From: Vibrio pectenicida
Lineage (GTDB): Bacteria; Pseudomonadota; Gammaproteobacteria; Enterobacterales; Vibrionaceae
DNA: 64,000 nt
Reading direction: 5' to 3'
Assembly: GCA_024347015.1 (NCBI GenBank)
Contig: AP024889.1
Span: 1,736,001-1,800,000, forward strand
The position numbers and the translations under genes were made by a program. Of this stretch, positions 9,211 through 19,013 are shown one piece after another. The stretch's first letter is position 1. Each line of letters begins with the position of its first letter. The notes beneath the pieces are model-generated. The model searched no databases. It worked only from the letters and a program-made list of their open reading frames with translations, and was not told the origin of the DNA.

Positions 9211-10413
9211 ATGAAAAAAAAGATACTGTTTGTTCACTATGGAAACGACTGGATTAGGGGAAGCGAACACTGTTTACTTGACCTAATCCATCACTCTCCC
9301 AAACAAGGGTTTGAAGCACATTTATGGACAAACAATCCATCGCTTCACAGCTATGCAAAAGAGCATGGTATCAGTACTCAAAAAGATTCTTTCCCTATAC
9401 TTTTGGGCTGGCTAAAGCCTAGATTCAATGTTGTCGGCTGGCTGCGTTTAATTGTCAAAGCTTGCCGGATAATCAAGCAACATAAAATTGACATTGTTCA
9501 TGTCAATAGCGGCGCACCTTGTCAGTGGATGGTTTTAGCGGCAAGGATAATGAACATTCCTCTGGTCACTCAATTACATAGCCCCTATCCTGCCCGTGAC
9601 CGCCTTACGTTAGGACTACATTTGTCCCCGCATACTATCGCGGTAAGCCGTTACGTAGGACAGCAATTGACCCTAGAAGGATACCCTAAAGAACGTTTAT
9701 CAATCATTCACAATGGGCTCGATGTATCGAAGCTATGCAATCAGAGCAAAGTCAATGTCAGAAGTATTCTGAGTTTGAATGAAAGCAGTTTTATATATGC
9801 AACGGTCGGTTCACTCATCCATCGCAAAGGGATAGATCGACTCATTATCGCTATACAGAGCCTCAATACGGAGCATTCAAACACACATTTACTCATCATT
9901 GGCGATGGTCCATTGCGATGTGAATTAGAACGTATGGCCAAAACACTCTATGTTGAAAACAAAGTCCATTTCATTGGAGAGCAGAATAACGTTATTGGCT
10001 GGCTTAAGGGCTGCGACGCATTTGCTAGTGGAGCAAGAAGTGAAGCTTTTGGGCTTGTTATTGCTGAAGCCGCGATAGCTGGTATACCTGTTGTTGCTCC
10101 ACGCGAGGGTGGCATACCAGAGTTTATCCATCACGGCACAACTGGGCTACTTTACCCAAATCATGGGACAGCTCCCCTAACCAAAATGATGGCTGTACTC
10201 ATCGAGCACAAAAAATTTGGCCAACAGCTTTCCACCGAGGCTCAAAAAGACATTACTGACAATTTTAATATCAACTTATCAAGCCAACACATTGTTGGAG
10301 TATATAAGAAATTATTAGTTGACCATCAAACTTCTGTATCTTTTTGGCGCACTTTCGTACCTTTAAAAACCTACTTAACAAAGCGCTTTTTTCTTGGAGG
10401 TGAGCATGGGTAA
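9211..10413 (+). CDS. sypI: SypI, GT4-family glycosyltransferase
   Basis: This 400-residue GT-B enzyme has the N-terminal acceptor domain starting HYGNDWIRGSE and the C-terminal GT4 signature ARSEAFGLVIAEAAIAGIPV followed by REGGIPEF, with the paired glutamates of the retaining mechanism. It starts behind AGGAG nine bases before ATG 9211. It is the first gene of the second sigma-54 unit. It probably adds one sugar of the Syp repeat on the inner face of the membrane. Donor and linkage are unknown. Confidence 0.88.
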   Translation: MKKKILFVHYGNDWIRGSEHCLLDLIHHSPKQGFEAHLWTNNPSLHSYAKEHGISTQKDSFPILLGWLKPRFNVVGWLRLIVKACRIIKQHKIDIVHVNSGAPCQWMVLAARIMNIPLVTQLHSPYPARDRLTLGLHLSPHTIAVSRYVGQQLTLEGYPKERLSIIHNGLDVSKLCNQSKVNVRSILSLNESSFIYATVGSLIHRKGIDRLIIAIQSLNTEHSNTHLLIIGDGPLRCELERMAKTLYVENKVHFIGEQNNVIGWLKGCDAFASGARSEAFGLVIAEAAIAGIPVVAPREGGIPEFIHHGTTGLLYPNHGTAPLTKMMAVLIEHKKFGQQLSTEAQKDITDNFNINLSSQHIVGVYKKLLVDHQTSVSFWRTFVPLKTYLTKRFFLGGEHG

Positions 10414-11602
10414 ATCAAGTGTAAACAAGACTTTGATATTTGATCCTATTACCTTTAAAGGTGGTTCAAAGCTCGCCACTACTGAAGCTTTGAGACTGTG
10501 TAAAAAAGATAGTAATCACTTTATCATTGCAACAGTTCAACCTGATTTTTGGAAAGAAGGTAAGCTAAGCCAATTTCATTCCACTGAAGTAGTCACCCTC
10601 CCCTTATCAAAAGCTTTGGCAAAAGTACATTATGGCGTTCTCTATTGGTTAAACCAGCTTTATACTTGCTTATACCTGTTATTTATTCTTATGAAGCATC
10701 GAAGTATTACAAGAGCCATAGGCGCATCTGGCCCTGGTATGGATATGGCTCTTTATCTTGTTAAAATGGTTAAGGATATTGAAATTATCCAATTTGTTCA
10801 TGGCCCAGTAGGTAATTCACGCTCAATTGGATACTGTCTTACTGTCGCCGACAAAGTATTTCATTTGCCTTCATGTAGGCCAACTTTGGCCAAAGCTTTA
10901 GAGACATATTTAAAACACAAAACTGGCATTCAGGACTGCCAAGCCTTGGTAGAGTCCTATTTGATATCTTCTGCTTACCATGAATTTGTTAATGGTCTTG
11001 CAGAAGAAAACTGGCCGACACGCTCGCAAGCAGATGTCCCAATTTTTTATTGGGCTGCATCTTTATTAAAGTGGAAAGGGCTAGATGTGTTTGTTGAAGC
11101 TTTACAGCATGCCGCAAAGCTCAGGCCAATAGCAGCGAATATCTGTTATATCCGGCCGGTTGATACATCCATACCAACAAGTACGGCACCTATTTCAATT
11201 CAACATGTTAATTGGTATCAAGATCCCCAGGAACTGGATCTTATACGCAGTCAATCAAGCATTTTTGTCTCAACAAGCCATAATGAGCCTTTTGGTCTTT
11301 CAATTCTTGAAGCTCTTGCGGCTGGCATGTGTGTTGTAATCCCCCAAGATGGTTCATACTGGGATAAGCGTCTAATTCACAACAAAAATTGTATCAAATA
11401 CTTACCCAATGACTCAAACTCTCTTTGTGACGCATTACTCTACGCAGCTAAGGATACAGCTAACTTTCAGCGCTGTGTCGAAAATGGCTTGAATGTAGCA
11501 CAAAAGTATAAAGCGGAAATTCGCTATCTCGATTTTGTAAAAACAATGGACAGTAATCCATATCTAAAGGTATCTCGTGCGCCAAACCCGTTAGGGCAAT
11601 AA
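10406..11602 (+). CDS. sypJ: SypJ, glycosyltransferase
   Basis: ATG 10406 with TTGGAGG upstream is preferred; the first twelve bases of the longer frame contain the ribosome site itself. The 398-residue protein is a GT4-like GT-B enzyme. Its C-terminal half shows PIFYWAASLLKWKGLD (the usual start of the donor domain) and STSHNEPFGLSILEALAAG with the conserved E-x7-E. The gene overlaps the sypI stop by eight bases, so the two are probably translated in a coupled way. The specific sugar cannot be inferred. Confidence 0.86.
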   Translation: MGKSSVNKTLIFDPITFKGGSKLATTEALRLCKKDSNHFIIATVQPDFWKEGKLSQFHSTEVVTLPLSKALAKVHYGVLYWLNQLYTCLYLLFILMKHRSITRAIGASGPGMDMALYLVKMVKDIEIIQFVHGPVGNSRSIGYCLTVADKVFHLPSCRPTLAKALETYLKHKTGIQDCQALVESYLISSAYHEFVNGLAEENWPTRSQADVPIFYWAASLLKWKGLDVFVEALQHAAKLRPIAANICYIRPVDTSIPTSTAPISIQHVNWYQDPQELDLIRSQSSIFVSTSHNEPFGLSILEALAAGMCVVIPQDGSYWDKRLIHNKNCIKYLPNDSNSLCDALLYAAKDTANFQRCVENGLNVAQKYKAEIRYLDFVKTMDSNPYLKVSRAPNPLGQ

Positions 11603-11611
11603 GGAATAATT

Positions 11612-13063
11612 ATGCGAAAAAAAATACACGCATGGTTGAAGCAAGAGAATGTAAAAAGCATGTCACTTTACGCGGCTAGCCTTCTGATGATGAAGGGAAC
11701 ATCTCTGATAATGTTGCCATTTATGGCAGCTTACCTGACCCCTAGTCAGTTTGGTCATCTCGAACTCTTATCAATCACTACTGTATTTTTCAGTCTCTTG
11801 GTTGGTCTGGCAATGCATGAAAATCTGTATCGTTTTATTGGCACTATCAAGCAACCTAGTGTACGTTTTACAAGAGTGTGTGAATTGTGTTCAGGCTCGT
11901 TAATTACATCTATGTTACTCGCTGTTTTATTTGCTATTTGCTATTTTATTTTATTTTCAGCAAGCACTTCGATCAGTCACCATCAAGCTATTTTAATAGC
12001 CATTGTCATCTCTTTCGAAGCACCATTGGCGATATGTTTAGCTTGGTTAAGGCTTAATAATAAAGCGTTGACTTTTTTTAAGGTCAGCTTTGTGACTTTG
12101 ATAATACAAATTTCGCTCATTGTCTGGATTTTAGTCACAAACCCAAGTGTAACTTTACTTTTTGGGGTGGGTGCACTCTGTTCTTTAATGCAAACGGTAT
12201 ATCTTTATTTACATAACAAGTTTTCTTTCAAACTACCATCGAATGCAGACTATAAAAAATATCTTCGGTACTCCTCTCCCCTAATGCTTTCTTCTATTGT
12301 TGCATTTGGCTTAAGCGGAGCAGAGCGATGGGTAATCGCAGAATCACATCCACTCGAAACACTCGGCATTTATGCCGTTGCAGCCAAGTTTGCTCTGGCA
12401 CTCGGTATTTTGATTCAACCTTTCCATATGTGGTGGATGCCAAAGCGGTTCGAGGTATTGGAGAATCAAGGAACGAATAAAGTCGTATACCATACACAGC
12501 AAGGTATTGCTGCACTCTGTCTATTAAGTATTCTTGTCACTTGGATTAGCCAATGTTTCATCATGGCGACATTACCTAGCACCTACCATGCGGCGAGTCA
12601 GCTAGTCGTTATTTGCATAATCATTATGCTGCTAAAAGAAATGGTCGAACTATTGAATATTGGTGTATTGTACGCTAAAAAAACCAATTATCTCTTTTAT
12701 ATCAATGTTTTTGCCACTAGTATCGCTCTTTCCCTTGCATGGATTATCAAAGACACTGGAGTACCAGCCATACTATTATGCCTATGTTTAGGGCAACTCA
12801 TTCGGCTAATTTTGGTAGCATACTTTAGTGAATCTCTTCATTCCATGCCCTATAAAGTAAAAGCATTATTGTCTATAGTTCTTGTCAGTCTGTTATTTAC
12901 CTCAAGTGGTTGGTACAATAATTCGACTCAAATTGCGGGGTTGATGCTAGTCGTCCAACCAATTATATTTTTAGCCTTACTGCAAAAACTAAACTTAATA
13001 AAATTCCATAAAATTTATCTTAAAGATAACACTTCAGAAAAGGATATAGGGCGGATACTATGA
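11612..13063 (+). CDS. sypK: SypK, polysaccharide flippase (Wzx-like)
   Basis: This very hydrophobic 483-residue protein has roughly 12-14 predicted membrane segments and the N-terminal LLMMKGTSLIMLPFMAAYLTPSQFG pattern common to Wzx/MOP exporters (here positions 23-47). It is expected to flip the undecaprenyl-linked repeat unit to the periplasm. It follows sypJ by nine bases and overlaps sypL by four (ATGA-type junction), consistent with one transcript and with Wzx and Wzy-like partners being adjacent. Confidence 0.87.
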   Translation: MRKKIHAWLKQENVKSMSLYAASLLMMKGTSLIMLPFMAAYLTPSQFGHLELLSITTVFFSLLVGLAMHENLYRFIGTIKQPSVRFTRVCELCSGSLITSMLLAVLFAICYFILFSASTSISHHQAILIAIVISFEAPLAICLAWLRLNNKALTFFKVSFVTLIIQISLIVWILVTNPSVTLLFGVGALCSLMQTVYLYLHNKFSFKLPSNADYKKYLRYSSPLMLSSIVAFGLSGAERWVIAESHPLETLGIYAVAAKFALALGILIQPFHMWWMPKRFEVLENQGTNKVVYHTQQGIAALCLLSILVTWISQCFIMATLPSTYHAASQLVVICIIIMLLKEMVELLNIGVLYAKKTNYLFYINVFATSIALSLAWIIKDTGVPAILLCLCLGQLIRLILVAYFSESLHSMPYKVKALLSIVLVSLLFTSSGWYNNSTQIAGLMLVVQPIIFLALLQKLNLIKFHKIYLKDNTSEKDIGRIL

Positions 13064-14451
13064 CGGGACCACGGGCACTTTACCCATTGGTTGTCACTCT
13101 AGGCGTCTGCTTTCTCATAACGCTGATTTGGAAATTTATCCCGCATCCCTTAGTCGCAATTGTGCTCTGTATGTTGCCGCTTGGTGTATTGTTTGTTCTG
13201 AATCAAACTTTCTGGCTAGTAAGTTTATTTGTACTGTTTTCATTTTTCCGCATCCATGAAGCGCTACCTGCACTCTACTCGTTAAAAATTCCCTTACTCT
13301 TGTCACTGGGTGCTCTGAGTGCACTCCTTTGGCATAGTTTAATTAGTAAACAACTAGATACTTTCTGGCATCCAAGTCTCACATGGTTTTCGGTTTTTTG
13401 GTTCCTTGTCTTCATTGGTATACTATTTTCATCAAACCCTGGTCTAGCAATCAAATACTTTAAAGCTATTTACTGGAAAATTATCATAATGACATTTGCC
13501 ATCGCTTGGCTGGTAAATAGTGCACTTAACGTACAACGCATCAGTATACTTATCGTTCTCGCAGGTGGCTTAATCGCATGTGTCGCACTTTCTAACTCAA
13601 TTAATGGAATAGGATTAGTTGAAGGAACTCGAGTGACTATCGGCAGACATTTAGGTTCAGTCCTCGGAGATCCAAACGATCTATCTCTGGTCCTTATGTT
13701 TCCCCTCGCTTTCGCTATAAGCTTAATGGTTACTAAGAACCTTGGAAGTATGCGAGTTTTAGGGCTAATCGGAACAGTTCTATCATTATCAGCCGTAATT
13801 GCTACTCAAAGCCGTGGAGGTTTGCTGGGTTCTGTTGCCGTATTCGGTATCTTTGGCTTGAGAATAATACGCTCCAAAGCTTTATTGGCTATCATAGGGA
13901 CGTTAGCCTTGATGGTTCTAGCAGCAGCTGCTGGAATTTCAGACCGAAAATCTGGAGGGGCAGAAGAAGAAGGTATTGACGCTTCTGCAATGGGCCGTAT
14001 TTATGCATGGGAAGCTGCATTTGGGATGGCTGTAGATAATCCATTAACTGGTGTAGGAATAAACAACTTTTACTCTAATTACTTCTTCTATAGCCCACAT
14101 TGGGATGGCCTCAATCATGCTGTGCATTCCACATGGTTTGGTGTCCTTGCTGAAACTGGCTTTCTCGGACTTTTCGTATTTATCGGTTGCATTTATTCTC
14201 TGGTTAAAACCAGCAAAAATACATTACAGTTACTTGATTCCAATCCAACACATTACTCTCCTTACTTACATGGTACTGCCACCGCTGTATATGCTGGCAT
14301 AATGGGGACGATTGTGTCTGGTACTTTCCTCACCCAAGGTTTTACTTGGCCCATTTATATATTGGCAGCACTATGCATAGCGCTAAATCATATTGTTCAA
14401 AATAGTTCTCAAAATGAGAATATCCCAAAACCCGGACAGAAAAAAACTTAA
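13060..14451 (+). CDS. sypL: SypL, O-antigen ligase/polymerase family (Wzy-like)
   Basis: This 463-residue membrane protein has about ten to twelve hydrophobic segments. A large periplasmic loop around residues 290-350 carries the Wzy_C-type region GRIYAWEAAFGMAVDNPLTG and GINNFYSNY, then HAVHSTWFGVLAETG, whose histidine and glutamate are typical of the family. The likely role is polymerisation of the Syp repeat units, or their ligation. It ends the second syp unit; a perfect SypG site for the next unit lies in its last codons at 14406-14420. Confidence 0.87.
   Translation: MTGPRALYPLVVTLGVCFLITLIWKFIPHPLVAIVLCMLPLGVLFVLNQTFWLVSLFVLFSFFRIHEALPALYSLKIPLLLSLGALSALLWHSLISKQLDTFWHPSLTWFSVFWFLVFIGILFSSNPGLAIKYFKAIYWKIIIMTFAIAWLVNSALNVQRISILIVLAGGLIACVALSNSINGIGLVEGTRVTIGRHLGSVLGDPNDLSLVLMFPLAFAISLMVTKNLGSMRVLGLIGTVLSLSAVIATQSRGGLLGSVAVFGIFGLRIIRSKALLAIIGTLALMVLAAAAGISDRKSGGAEEEGIDASAMGRIYAWEAAFGMAVDNPLTGVGINNFYSNYFFYSPHWDGLNHAVHSTWFGVLAETGFLGLFVFIGCIYSLVKTSKNTLQLLDSNPTHYSPYLHGTATAVYAGIMGTIVSGTFLTQGFTWPIYILAALCIALNHIVQNSSQNENIPKPGQKKT
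14406..14420 (+). promoter_or_regulatory. SypG-type binding element for sypM, inside the end of sypL
   Basis: TTCTCA-AAA-TGAGAA is a full match to the SypG consensus and also a near-perfect inverted repeat. It lies in the coding end of sypL, about 60 bases before the candidate -24 element at 14479. Confidence 0.8.
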
Positions 14452-14477
14452 AGTTATGTTTTAAATTGATTTTTATT

Positions 14478-14495
14478 TTGGCACACAACATGTAA
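14478..14495 (+). promoter_or_regulatory. Candidate sigma-54 promoter of sypM with weak -12
   Basis: TTTTGGCAC gives a strong -24 box with GG at 14480-14481. At the required distance, however, the -12 dinucleotide is GT (14492-14493) where GC is expected. Position and context with an upstream SypG site match the other three syp promoters, so it is probably used but weaker or differently melted. Confidence 0.6.
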
Positions 14496-14530
14496 TACCT
14501 CCTATATTAAAGAGACACTAGGAGATTCAC

Positions 14531-15256
14531 ATGCTGGCTACTCACATCAATGAAATAAAAATATGGCTTAAAGAAAACCCAAACCCTACTTGTCGCAAAC
14601 TATTTTTCATTCTGAAATACATTCGAGCGTGCGACCTTCCTACACCTTATATATTCAATAAAATTGTTGCATTCATCTACACCACTCTGACATTATGCAT
14701 TAGCACTCTTATGAGGATTTTTGTCTATACACCCGCGTTCAAGGCACGAGTGACTAAACTTGGCAAACGATTGTATCTATTTGGAGGCGTACCATTAATC
14801 ACCGGCCCATTAAACCTGGTAGTAGGTAATGATTGTCGAATTTCAGGGCATACAACATTCAGTGGACGGCCTCAAACATCACAACCAGAACTTATTATCG
14901 GCAACAATGTTGACGTAGGCTGGCAAACAACTATTGCGATAGGCAAACGAGTAGTCATTGGTGATAACGTAAGAATGGCCGGCCGAGTTTTTTTATTTGG
15001 CTATTCTGGACATTCGCTAAACGCACAGGAACGAGCCGCTGGAGTCGGTGACAATGACAGTGATGTTGGCAACATTATACTTGAAAACAACGTCTGGTTA
15101 GGGACCAATGTCACTGTATGCCCCAACGTAACTATCGGCCAAGGCACAATAGTTGGTGCAGGAAGCGTCGTTACTAAAAGTTTACCCCCGTTTGTTGTAG
15201 CTGCGGGTAACCCAGCAAAAGTAGTACGGAAGTTAACTAACGAGGAGGCTTTATGA
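14531..15256 (+). CDS. sypM: SypM, hexapeptide-repeat acetyltransferase
   Basis: The 241-residue protein has an N-terminal hydrophobic region (about residues 45-65) and a left-handed beta-helix built from hexapeptide repeats between about residues 95 and 225. The repeats include VVGNDC, IIGNNV, VIGDNV, WLGTNV, TIGQGT and VVGAGS. The C-terminal end, VAAGNPAKVVRKL, is the family hallmark. It probably transfers acetyl groups from acetyl-CoA to a sugar of the Syp polysaccharide. AGGAG precedes ATG 14531. The gene overlaps sypN by four bases (ATGA). Confidence 0.9.
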   Translation: MLATHINEIKIWLKENPNPTCRKLFFILKYIRACDLPTPYIFNKIVAFIYTTLTLCISTLMRIFVYTPAFKARVTKLGKRLYLFGGVPLITGPLNLVVGNDCRISGHTTFSGRPQTSQPELIIGNNVDVGWQTTIAIGKRVVIGDNVRMAGRVFLFGYSGHSLNAQERAAGVGDNDSDVGNIILENNVWLGTNVTVCPNVTIGQGTIVGAGSVVTKSLPPFVVAAGNPAKVVRKLTNEEAL

Positions 15257-16371
15257 GTCGTGATTTAATCGTATTTGGAGAAGATTTTGGTGGATTACCT
15301 TCTAGTACCCAACATATAGTATCCAGGCTAGCCGCTGATAGAAAGGTACTATGGGTTAACTCGATAGGCTTACGTCAACCCAAGCTCAGCAAAAACGACA
15401 TAACGCGCACTTTTAATAAACTTCTTGGCCGGAGTAAAAAAGGCTACTCATCAAACTCTCGGCCGCCTTCAAGCAATATTACGGTAGTTAATTTAAAAAC
15501 AATCCCTGCTCCAAAATCATCATGGGCAAGAGAAGTCGCTAAAACCATGCTACTCAGACAACTTAAACCTATTATTGATACGCTTAATTTGGTTGAACCT
15601 ATTTTTTGGACCTCACTACCAACTGCTGCAGATCTTTGTGGGCACCTCAATGAAGCCGCTGTAGTATATTACTGCGGTGATGACTTTGCATCTCTGGCAG
15701 GTGTTGATCATGATACAATCGTATCCCATGAGAATAAGCTTGCCACTTTAGCCGATCTTATTTTGGGAGCAAGCCCAACCATCTGCGGTAAATTTGACGC
15801 ACATAAAACCACATTGATCCCTCATGGCGTCGATTACGAATTATTCAGTCAACCAGCTATTCGAGCACTAGATCTTCCTAACAATGGTCGCCCGGTTGCA
15901 GGATTCTATGGCAGCATATCAAATTGGTTAGATTATGAGCTTATCGCTAAAGTATGTCTTAATAATTCTGATTGGGACTTTGTTTTTATTGGGCCAGTAG
16001 AGTTAGACTACAATCCACTTCCTAATTTATCCAATGTTCATTATTTAGGCCCAAAACCTCACGACGAATTACCAGGTTACAGCCAGCATTGGGATGCAAG
16101 CTTACTGCCTTTTAAACTAAACCAACAGATTCTCGCATGCAGCCCATTAAAGTTGATGGAATATCTAGCAACTGGTACACCTGTTATAACTACTCCGTTC
16201 CCAGCGATGGAACCATACAAGCAGTACATAAACCTTGTTCATAACGCTGAGCAATTTAGCCTTAGCCTCAATGATGTGGTTCTAAAACAGCAAGTTAATT
16301 CAGAAATAGTCCGTTGCGACAGTTGGGACGCTCGTTCCTTAGCAGTCAGTCAGCTTCTGGAGTCTCTATGA
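15253..16371 (+). CDS. sypN: SypN, glycosyltransferase
   Basis: This 372-residue GT-B enzyme of the GT1/GT4 type resembles the family of putative teichuronic-acid-like glycosyltransferases. It has an N-terminal FGEDFGGLPSSTQH segment, the central IPHGVDYELF motif, the domain-two start AGFYGSISNWLDYELI and C-terminal CSPLKLMEYLATGTPV. The start ATG is shared with the sypM stop (ATGA overlap). Its TGA stop is in turn overlapped by the sypO ATG. It is expected to act in repeat-unit assembly; specificity is unknown. Confidence 0.86.
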   Translation: MSRDLIVFGEDFGGLPSSTQHIVSRLAADRKVLWVNSIGLRQPKLSKNDITRTFNKLLGRSKKGYSSNSRPPSSNITVVNLKTIPAPKSSWAREVAKTMLLRQLKPIIDTLNLVEPIFWTSLPTAADLCGHLNEAAVVYYCGDDFASLAGVDHDTIVSHENKLATLADLILGASPTICGKFDAHKTTLIPHGVDYELFSQPAIRALDLPNNGRPVAGFYGSISNWLDYELIAKVCLNNSDWDFVFIGPVELDYNPLPNLSNVHYLGPKPHDELPGYSQHWDASLLPFKLNQQILACSPLKLMEYLATGTPVITTPFPAMEPYKQYINLVHNAEQFSLSLNDVVLKQQVNSEIVRCDSWDARSLAVSQLLESL

Positions 16372-17804
16372 ATAAGCTAAAAATCCGCTTCATCGTCATT
16401 TTAAATGCTGCTTGGCGTCAGCGCTATGTTATCGTGTTACCAATTTTAATCATGCCGTTTGCAGGTTACTTTGTTGGCAAAATGGCCCCTGAAAAATATG
16501 TTTCGCACACCAGTATGCTGATTCAAGAAACAGCAAAAATGAATCCTTTTTTAGAAGACATTGCTGTCTCTACCATGCTAAAAGAACGTTTAACTGCCCT
16601 GCGTACCTTATTAAAAAGTAGACATATTCTTAGATCCGTTGCCAGTGAACGTGGCCTAACTAACGACACAATGTCGCCTCAACAAATAGACAGTATCATT
16701 GCTAGACTTGCTGCCAATTTAACCGTGAGCCAACCTGGAAAAGACTTTCTTAAAATTCAATTAAAGGCATCTAAACCGGAAGGGATGAAAGAGTTACTTG
16801 AATCAATCAGTGAGCATTTTATTGAACAAATGCTTGCACCTGAACGCTCATCAATAAAAGACTCAAGTGAATTTCTAAGCCTCCATATTGAAAAGCGTCG
16901 AGACGCCTTGAATGAAGCCGAAAATGCCCTCGCCAATTTCAAAAATGAAAACGCATCCGTCACACCTGAAATGCAAAATCAAAGCCTTACTCGTCTAGCC
17001 ACTCTAAAGCAAAGTCTCGCTGAGAAAGAAGCCGAGTTATCGGGTGTTGAACGTAGTCTAGGAACTTTGGACCAACAGTTATCTAGAACGAATCCCGTGG
17101 TTGGGAAAATTGAAGAACAGATCATTGAAATAAGAAGTGAACTCACTCTATTAAGAGCCAGATATACAGATAGCCACAGCTCGGTGCTCGGAAAACAACG
17201 CGAGCTTACTCGCCTTGAAAGAGAACGCACAGCGCTGTTAAAAGTTGAACAGCCCATTATGAGTAGTGATCAACTTTGGGACATTGCTAGTAGCAACACA
17301 CTCTCAGACATTAGTAAGATACAACCTTTACTCGTTACGCAATTACACACTTTACAAGTTGTTCGAAGCAAATTTGAATCATTAAGTGAAGAAACAAAAA
17401 GCTTAACAAAAATGATAGCTGACCTAGAACAACAAGCTAATAATTTTGGCGACAACTCCAAAGAAATGTTTCAACTACAGAGCGATGTAAGAATTAAAAG
17501 GCAACTCTATGATGAATTGATCCAACGATATGAGATGGCCCAGCTTACTGGCTCACTTGGAATATTTGAGCAAAATAAGCGAGTAAAAATTATCGATCTT
17601 CCATATACACCAAGCGCTCCTTCTAATCTTCCAATCATAATTTTTATTGTGGCTGGTCTTTTTGCTGGTGTAGCACTAGGTAGTGGTATTGCGACTTTAA
17701 TTGAGATTTTCAACACCGCGGTCAGAAGCCCAATCGAATTAGAAGCACTAACAGGAACTCAAGTCATCGCCATCATTCCCAAAATAAAACCATTTCATTC
17801 ATAA
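16368..17804 (+). CDS. sypO: SypO, Wzz/PCP-type chain-length determinant
   Basis: The start is ATG 16368, overlapping the sypN stop as ATGA; the longer open frame from 16314 has no ribosome site. The 478-residue product has a first membrane helix at about residues 20-38, a long periplasmic part rich in heptad-type coiled coil (about 170-380), and a second membrane helix at about 423-448. The proline-rich LPYTPSAPSNLP motif just before the second helix is typical. There is no cytoplasmic kinase domain after it. It is therefore a split Wzc-type co-polymerase that would pair with the separate SypD protein. Confidence 0.9.
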   Translation: MNKLKIRFIVILNAAWRQRYVIVLPILIMPFAGYFVGKMAPEKYVSHTSMLIQETAKMNPFLEDIAVSTMLKERLTALRTLLKSRHILRSVASERGLTNDTMSPQQIDSIIARLAANLTVSQPGKDFLKIQLKASKPEGMKELLESISEHFIEQMLAPERSSIKDSSEFLSLHIEKRRDALNEAENALANFKNENASVTPEMQNQSLTRLATLKQSLAEKEAELSGVERSLGTLDQQLSRTNPVVGKIEEQIIEIRSELTLLRARYTDSHSSVLGKQRELTRLERERTALLKVEQPIMSSDQLWDIASSNTLSDISKIQPLLVTQLHTLQVVRSKFESLSEETKSLTKMIADLEQQANNFGDNSKEMFQLQSDVRIKRQLYDELIQRYEMAQLTGSLGIFEQNKRVKIIDLPYTPSAPSNLPIIIFIVAGLFAGVALGSGIATLIEIFNTAVRSPIELEALTGTQVIAIIPKIKPFHS

Positions 17805-17807
17805 AGA

Positions 17808-17822
17808 ATCTCAAAATGACAT
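17808..17822 (+). promoter_or_regulatory. Degenerate SypG-type element before sypP
   Basis: ATCTCA-AAA-TGACAT shows the expected spacing but deviates from the SypG consensus in two positions (the first base, and C where A/G/T is expected). It is located three bases after sypO and about 60 bases upstream of a strong sigma-54 promoter, so it is the best candidate activator site there. Confidence 0.55.
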
Positions 17823-17869
17823 AACCTGAAAAGGCAATGTTAACTATATGTTTAATTGTGCTTTTTTTA

Positions 17870-17886
17870 TTGGCACAGGATGTGCT
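17870..17886 (+). promoter_or_regulatory. Sigma-54 promoter of sypP
   Basis: TTGGCACAGGATGTGCT has GG at 17872-17873 and GC at 17884-17885 with 10 bases between, a near-consensus -24/-12 promoter. It starts the fourth syp unit (sypP-Q-R). Confidence 0.87.
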
Positions 17887-17921
17887 TTACGTTACTAGAC
17901 TCGCCAACTTAGGGATTAGTA

Positions 17922-19013
17922 ATGAAGAACAATTCAAACACCATTATACATATTGTTCAGCACCTATCACCAGGTGGCTTAGAAACGTTAGCGATTAACA
18001 TGCTTAAGTTTTCTTCATCTGATTCCAACGTCTTCATTGTAAGCCTTGAAGGTAACAAAGAAAGCGCAATTAAGAACTGGCCATTACTGCAAAACATCAG
18101 CGATAAGCTCATTTTTCTAGGTAAGCCACCTGGGGTTAGTACTAGCACCATTTTTCAGCTATATCGCCTAATTCGTCAGATAAATCCCAAAGTTGTTCAT
18201 ACTCATCATATTGGCCCACTAATCTATGGTTCAACCGCTGCACGATTAGCAGGCATTAATAATATTATTCACACTGAGCATGATGCATGGCACCTGAACA
18301 ATACCAAAAGACGCTTGGTACAAAACTTGATCCTCAAACTATCCAACCCTTATGTGGTTGCTGATGCTGATGTAGTTAAAAAGCAGTTTACTGAAAAACT
18401 TAACTACCAAAACGTTATGGTGATTAAAAATGGCATCGACTGTGAGCAGTTTTCCCCTGGCGAAAAGAAGCACGCGAGAATTAAGTTAGGCTTACCTGTG
18501 AGTGACCTGATTATTGGCTCAGCTGGCCGCTTAGAAGAAGTTAAAGGACATGATTTACTTTTAAAAGCGATGCCATTTATTCACCAAGGTGCCAAACTTG
18601 TCATCGCAGGAAACGGAAGTCAGCGTACTTGCCTTATGAAACTAGCTCAAGATCTTTCAATTACTGACAGAGTCTGCTTCTTAGGTCTGGTTGATGATAT
18701 GCCAAACTTTTACCGTGCGCTTGATGTGTTTTGCCTTCCATCTCGTTGTGAAGGTTTTCCACTTGCGCCATTAGAAGCACAAGCCTGCGGTATTCCGACC
18801 GTCGCCCATGATGTTGGCGGAGCTAACGAAACACTATGCCCTGACACAGGGCTACTTTCAAAAGCAGGAAATCACCAAGAGCTTGCTATCAATATAAACA
18901 AGCAATTAAATTTTGAATCTAGCCATTCACCACGCCACTTTGTCACTAGCAATAACGATATTAAGAAAATGGTTGAAGCATACAATGCACTTTCACAGGG
19001 GGAATTCGCATGA
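17922..19013 (+). CDS. sypP: SypP, GT4-family glycosyltransferase
   Basis: This 363-residue GT-B enzyme has the N-terminal HIVQHLSPGGLETLAINML loop, the domain-two start IGSAGRLEEVKGHDLLLKA and the C-terminal PSRCEGFPLAPLEAQACGIP donor motif. It belongs to the common GT4 retaining family. It is the first gene of the sypP-Q-R unit behind its own sigma-54 promoter. It overlaps sypQ by four bases (ATGA). It adds a sugar to the Syp repeat unit; which sugar is unknown. Confidence 0.88.
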   Translation: MKNNSNTIIHIVQHLSPGGLETLAINMLKFSSSDSNVFIVSLEGNKESAIKNWPLLQNISDKLIFLGKPPGVSTSTIFQLYRLIRQINPKVVHTHHIGPLIYGSTAARLAGINNIIHTEHDAWHLNNTKRRLVQNLILKLSNPYVVADADVVKKQFTEKLNYQNVMVIKNGIDCEQFSPGEKKHARIKLGLPVSDLIIGSAGRLEEVKGHDLLLKAMPFIHQGAKLVIAGNGSQRTCLMKLAQDLSITDRVCFLGLVDDMPNFYRALDVFCLPSRCEGFPLAPLEAQACGIPTVAHDVGGANETLCPDTGLLSKAGNHQELAININKQLNFESSHSPRHFVTSNNDIKKMVEAYNALSQGEFA

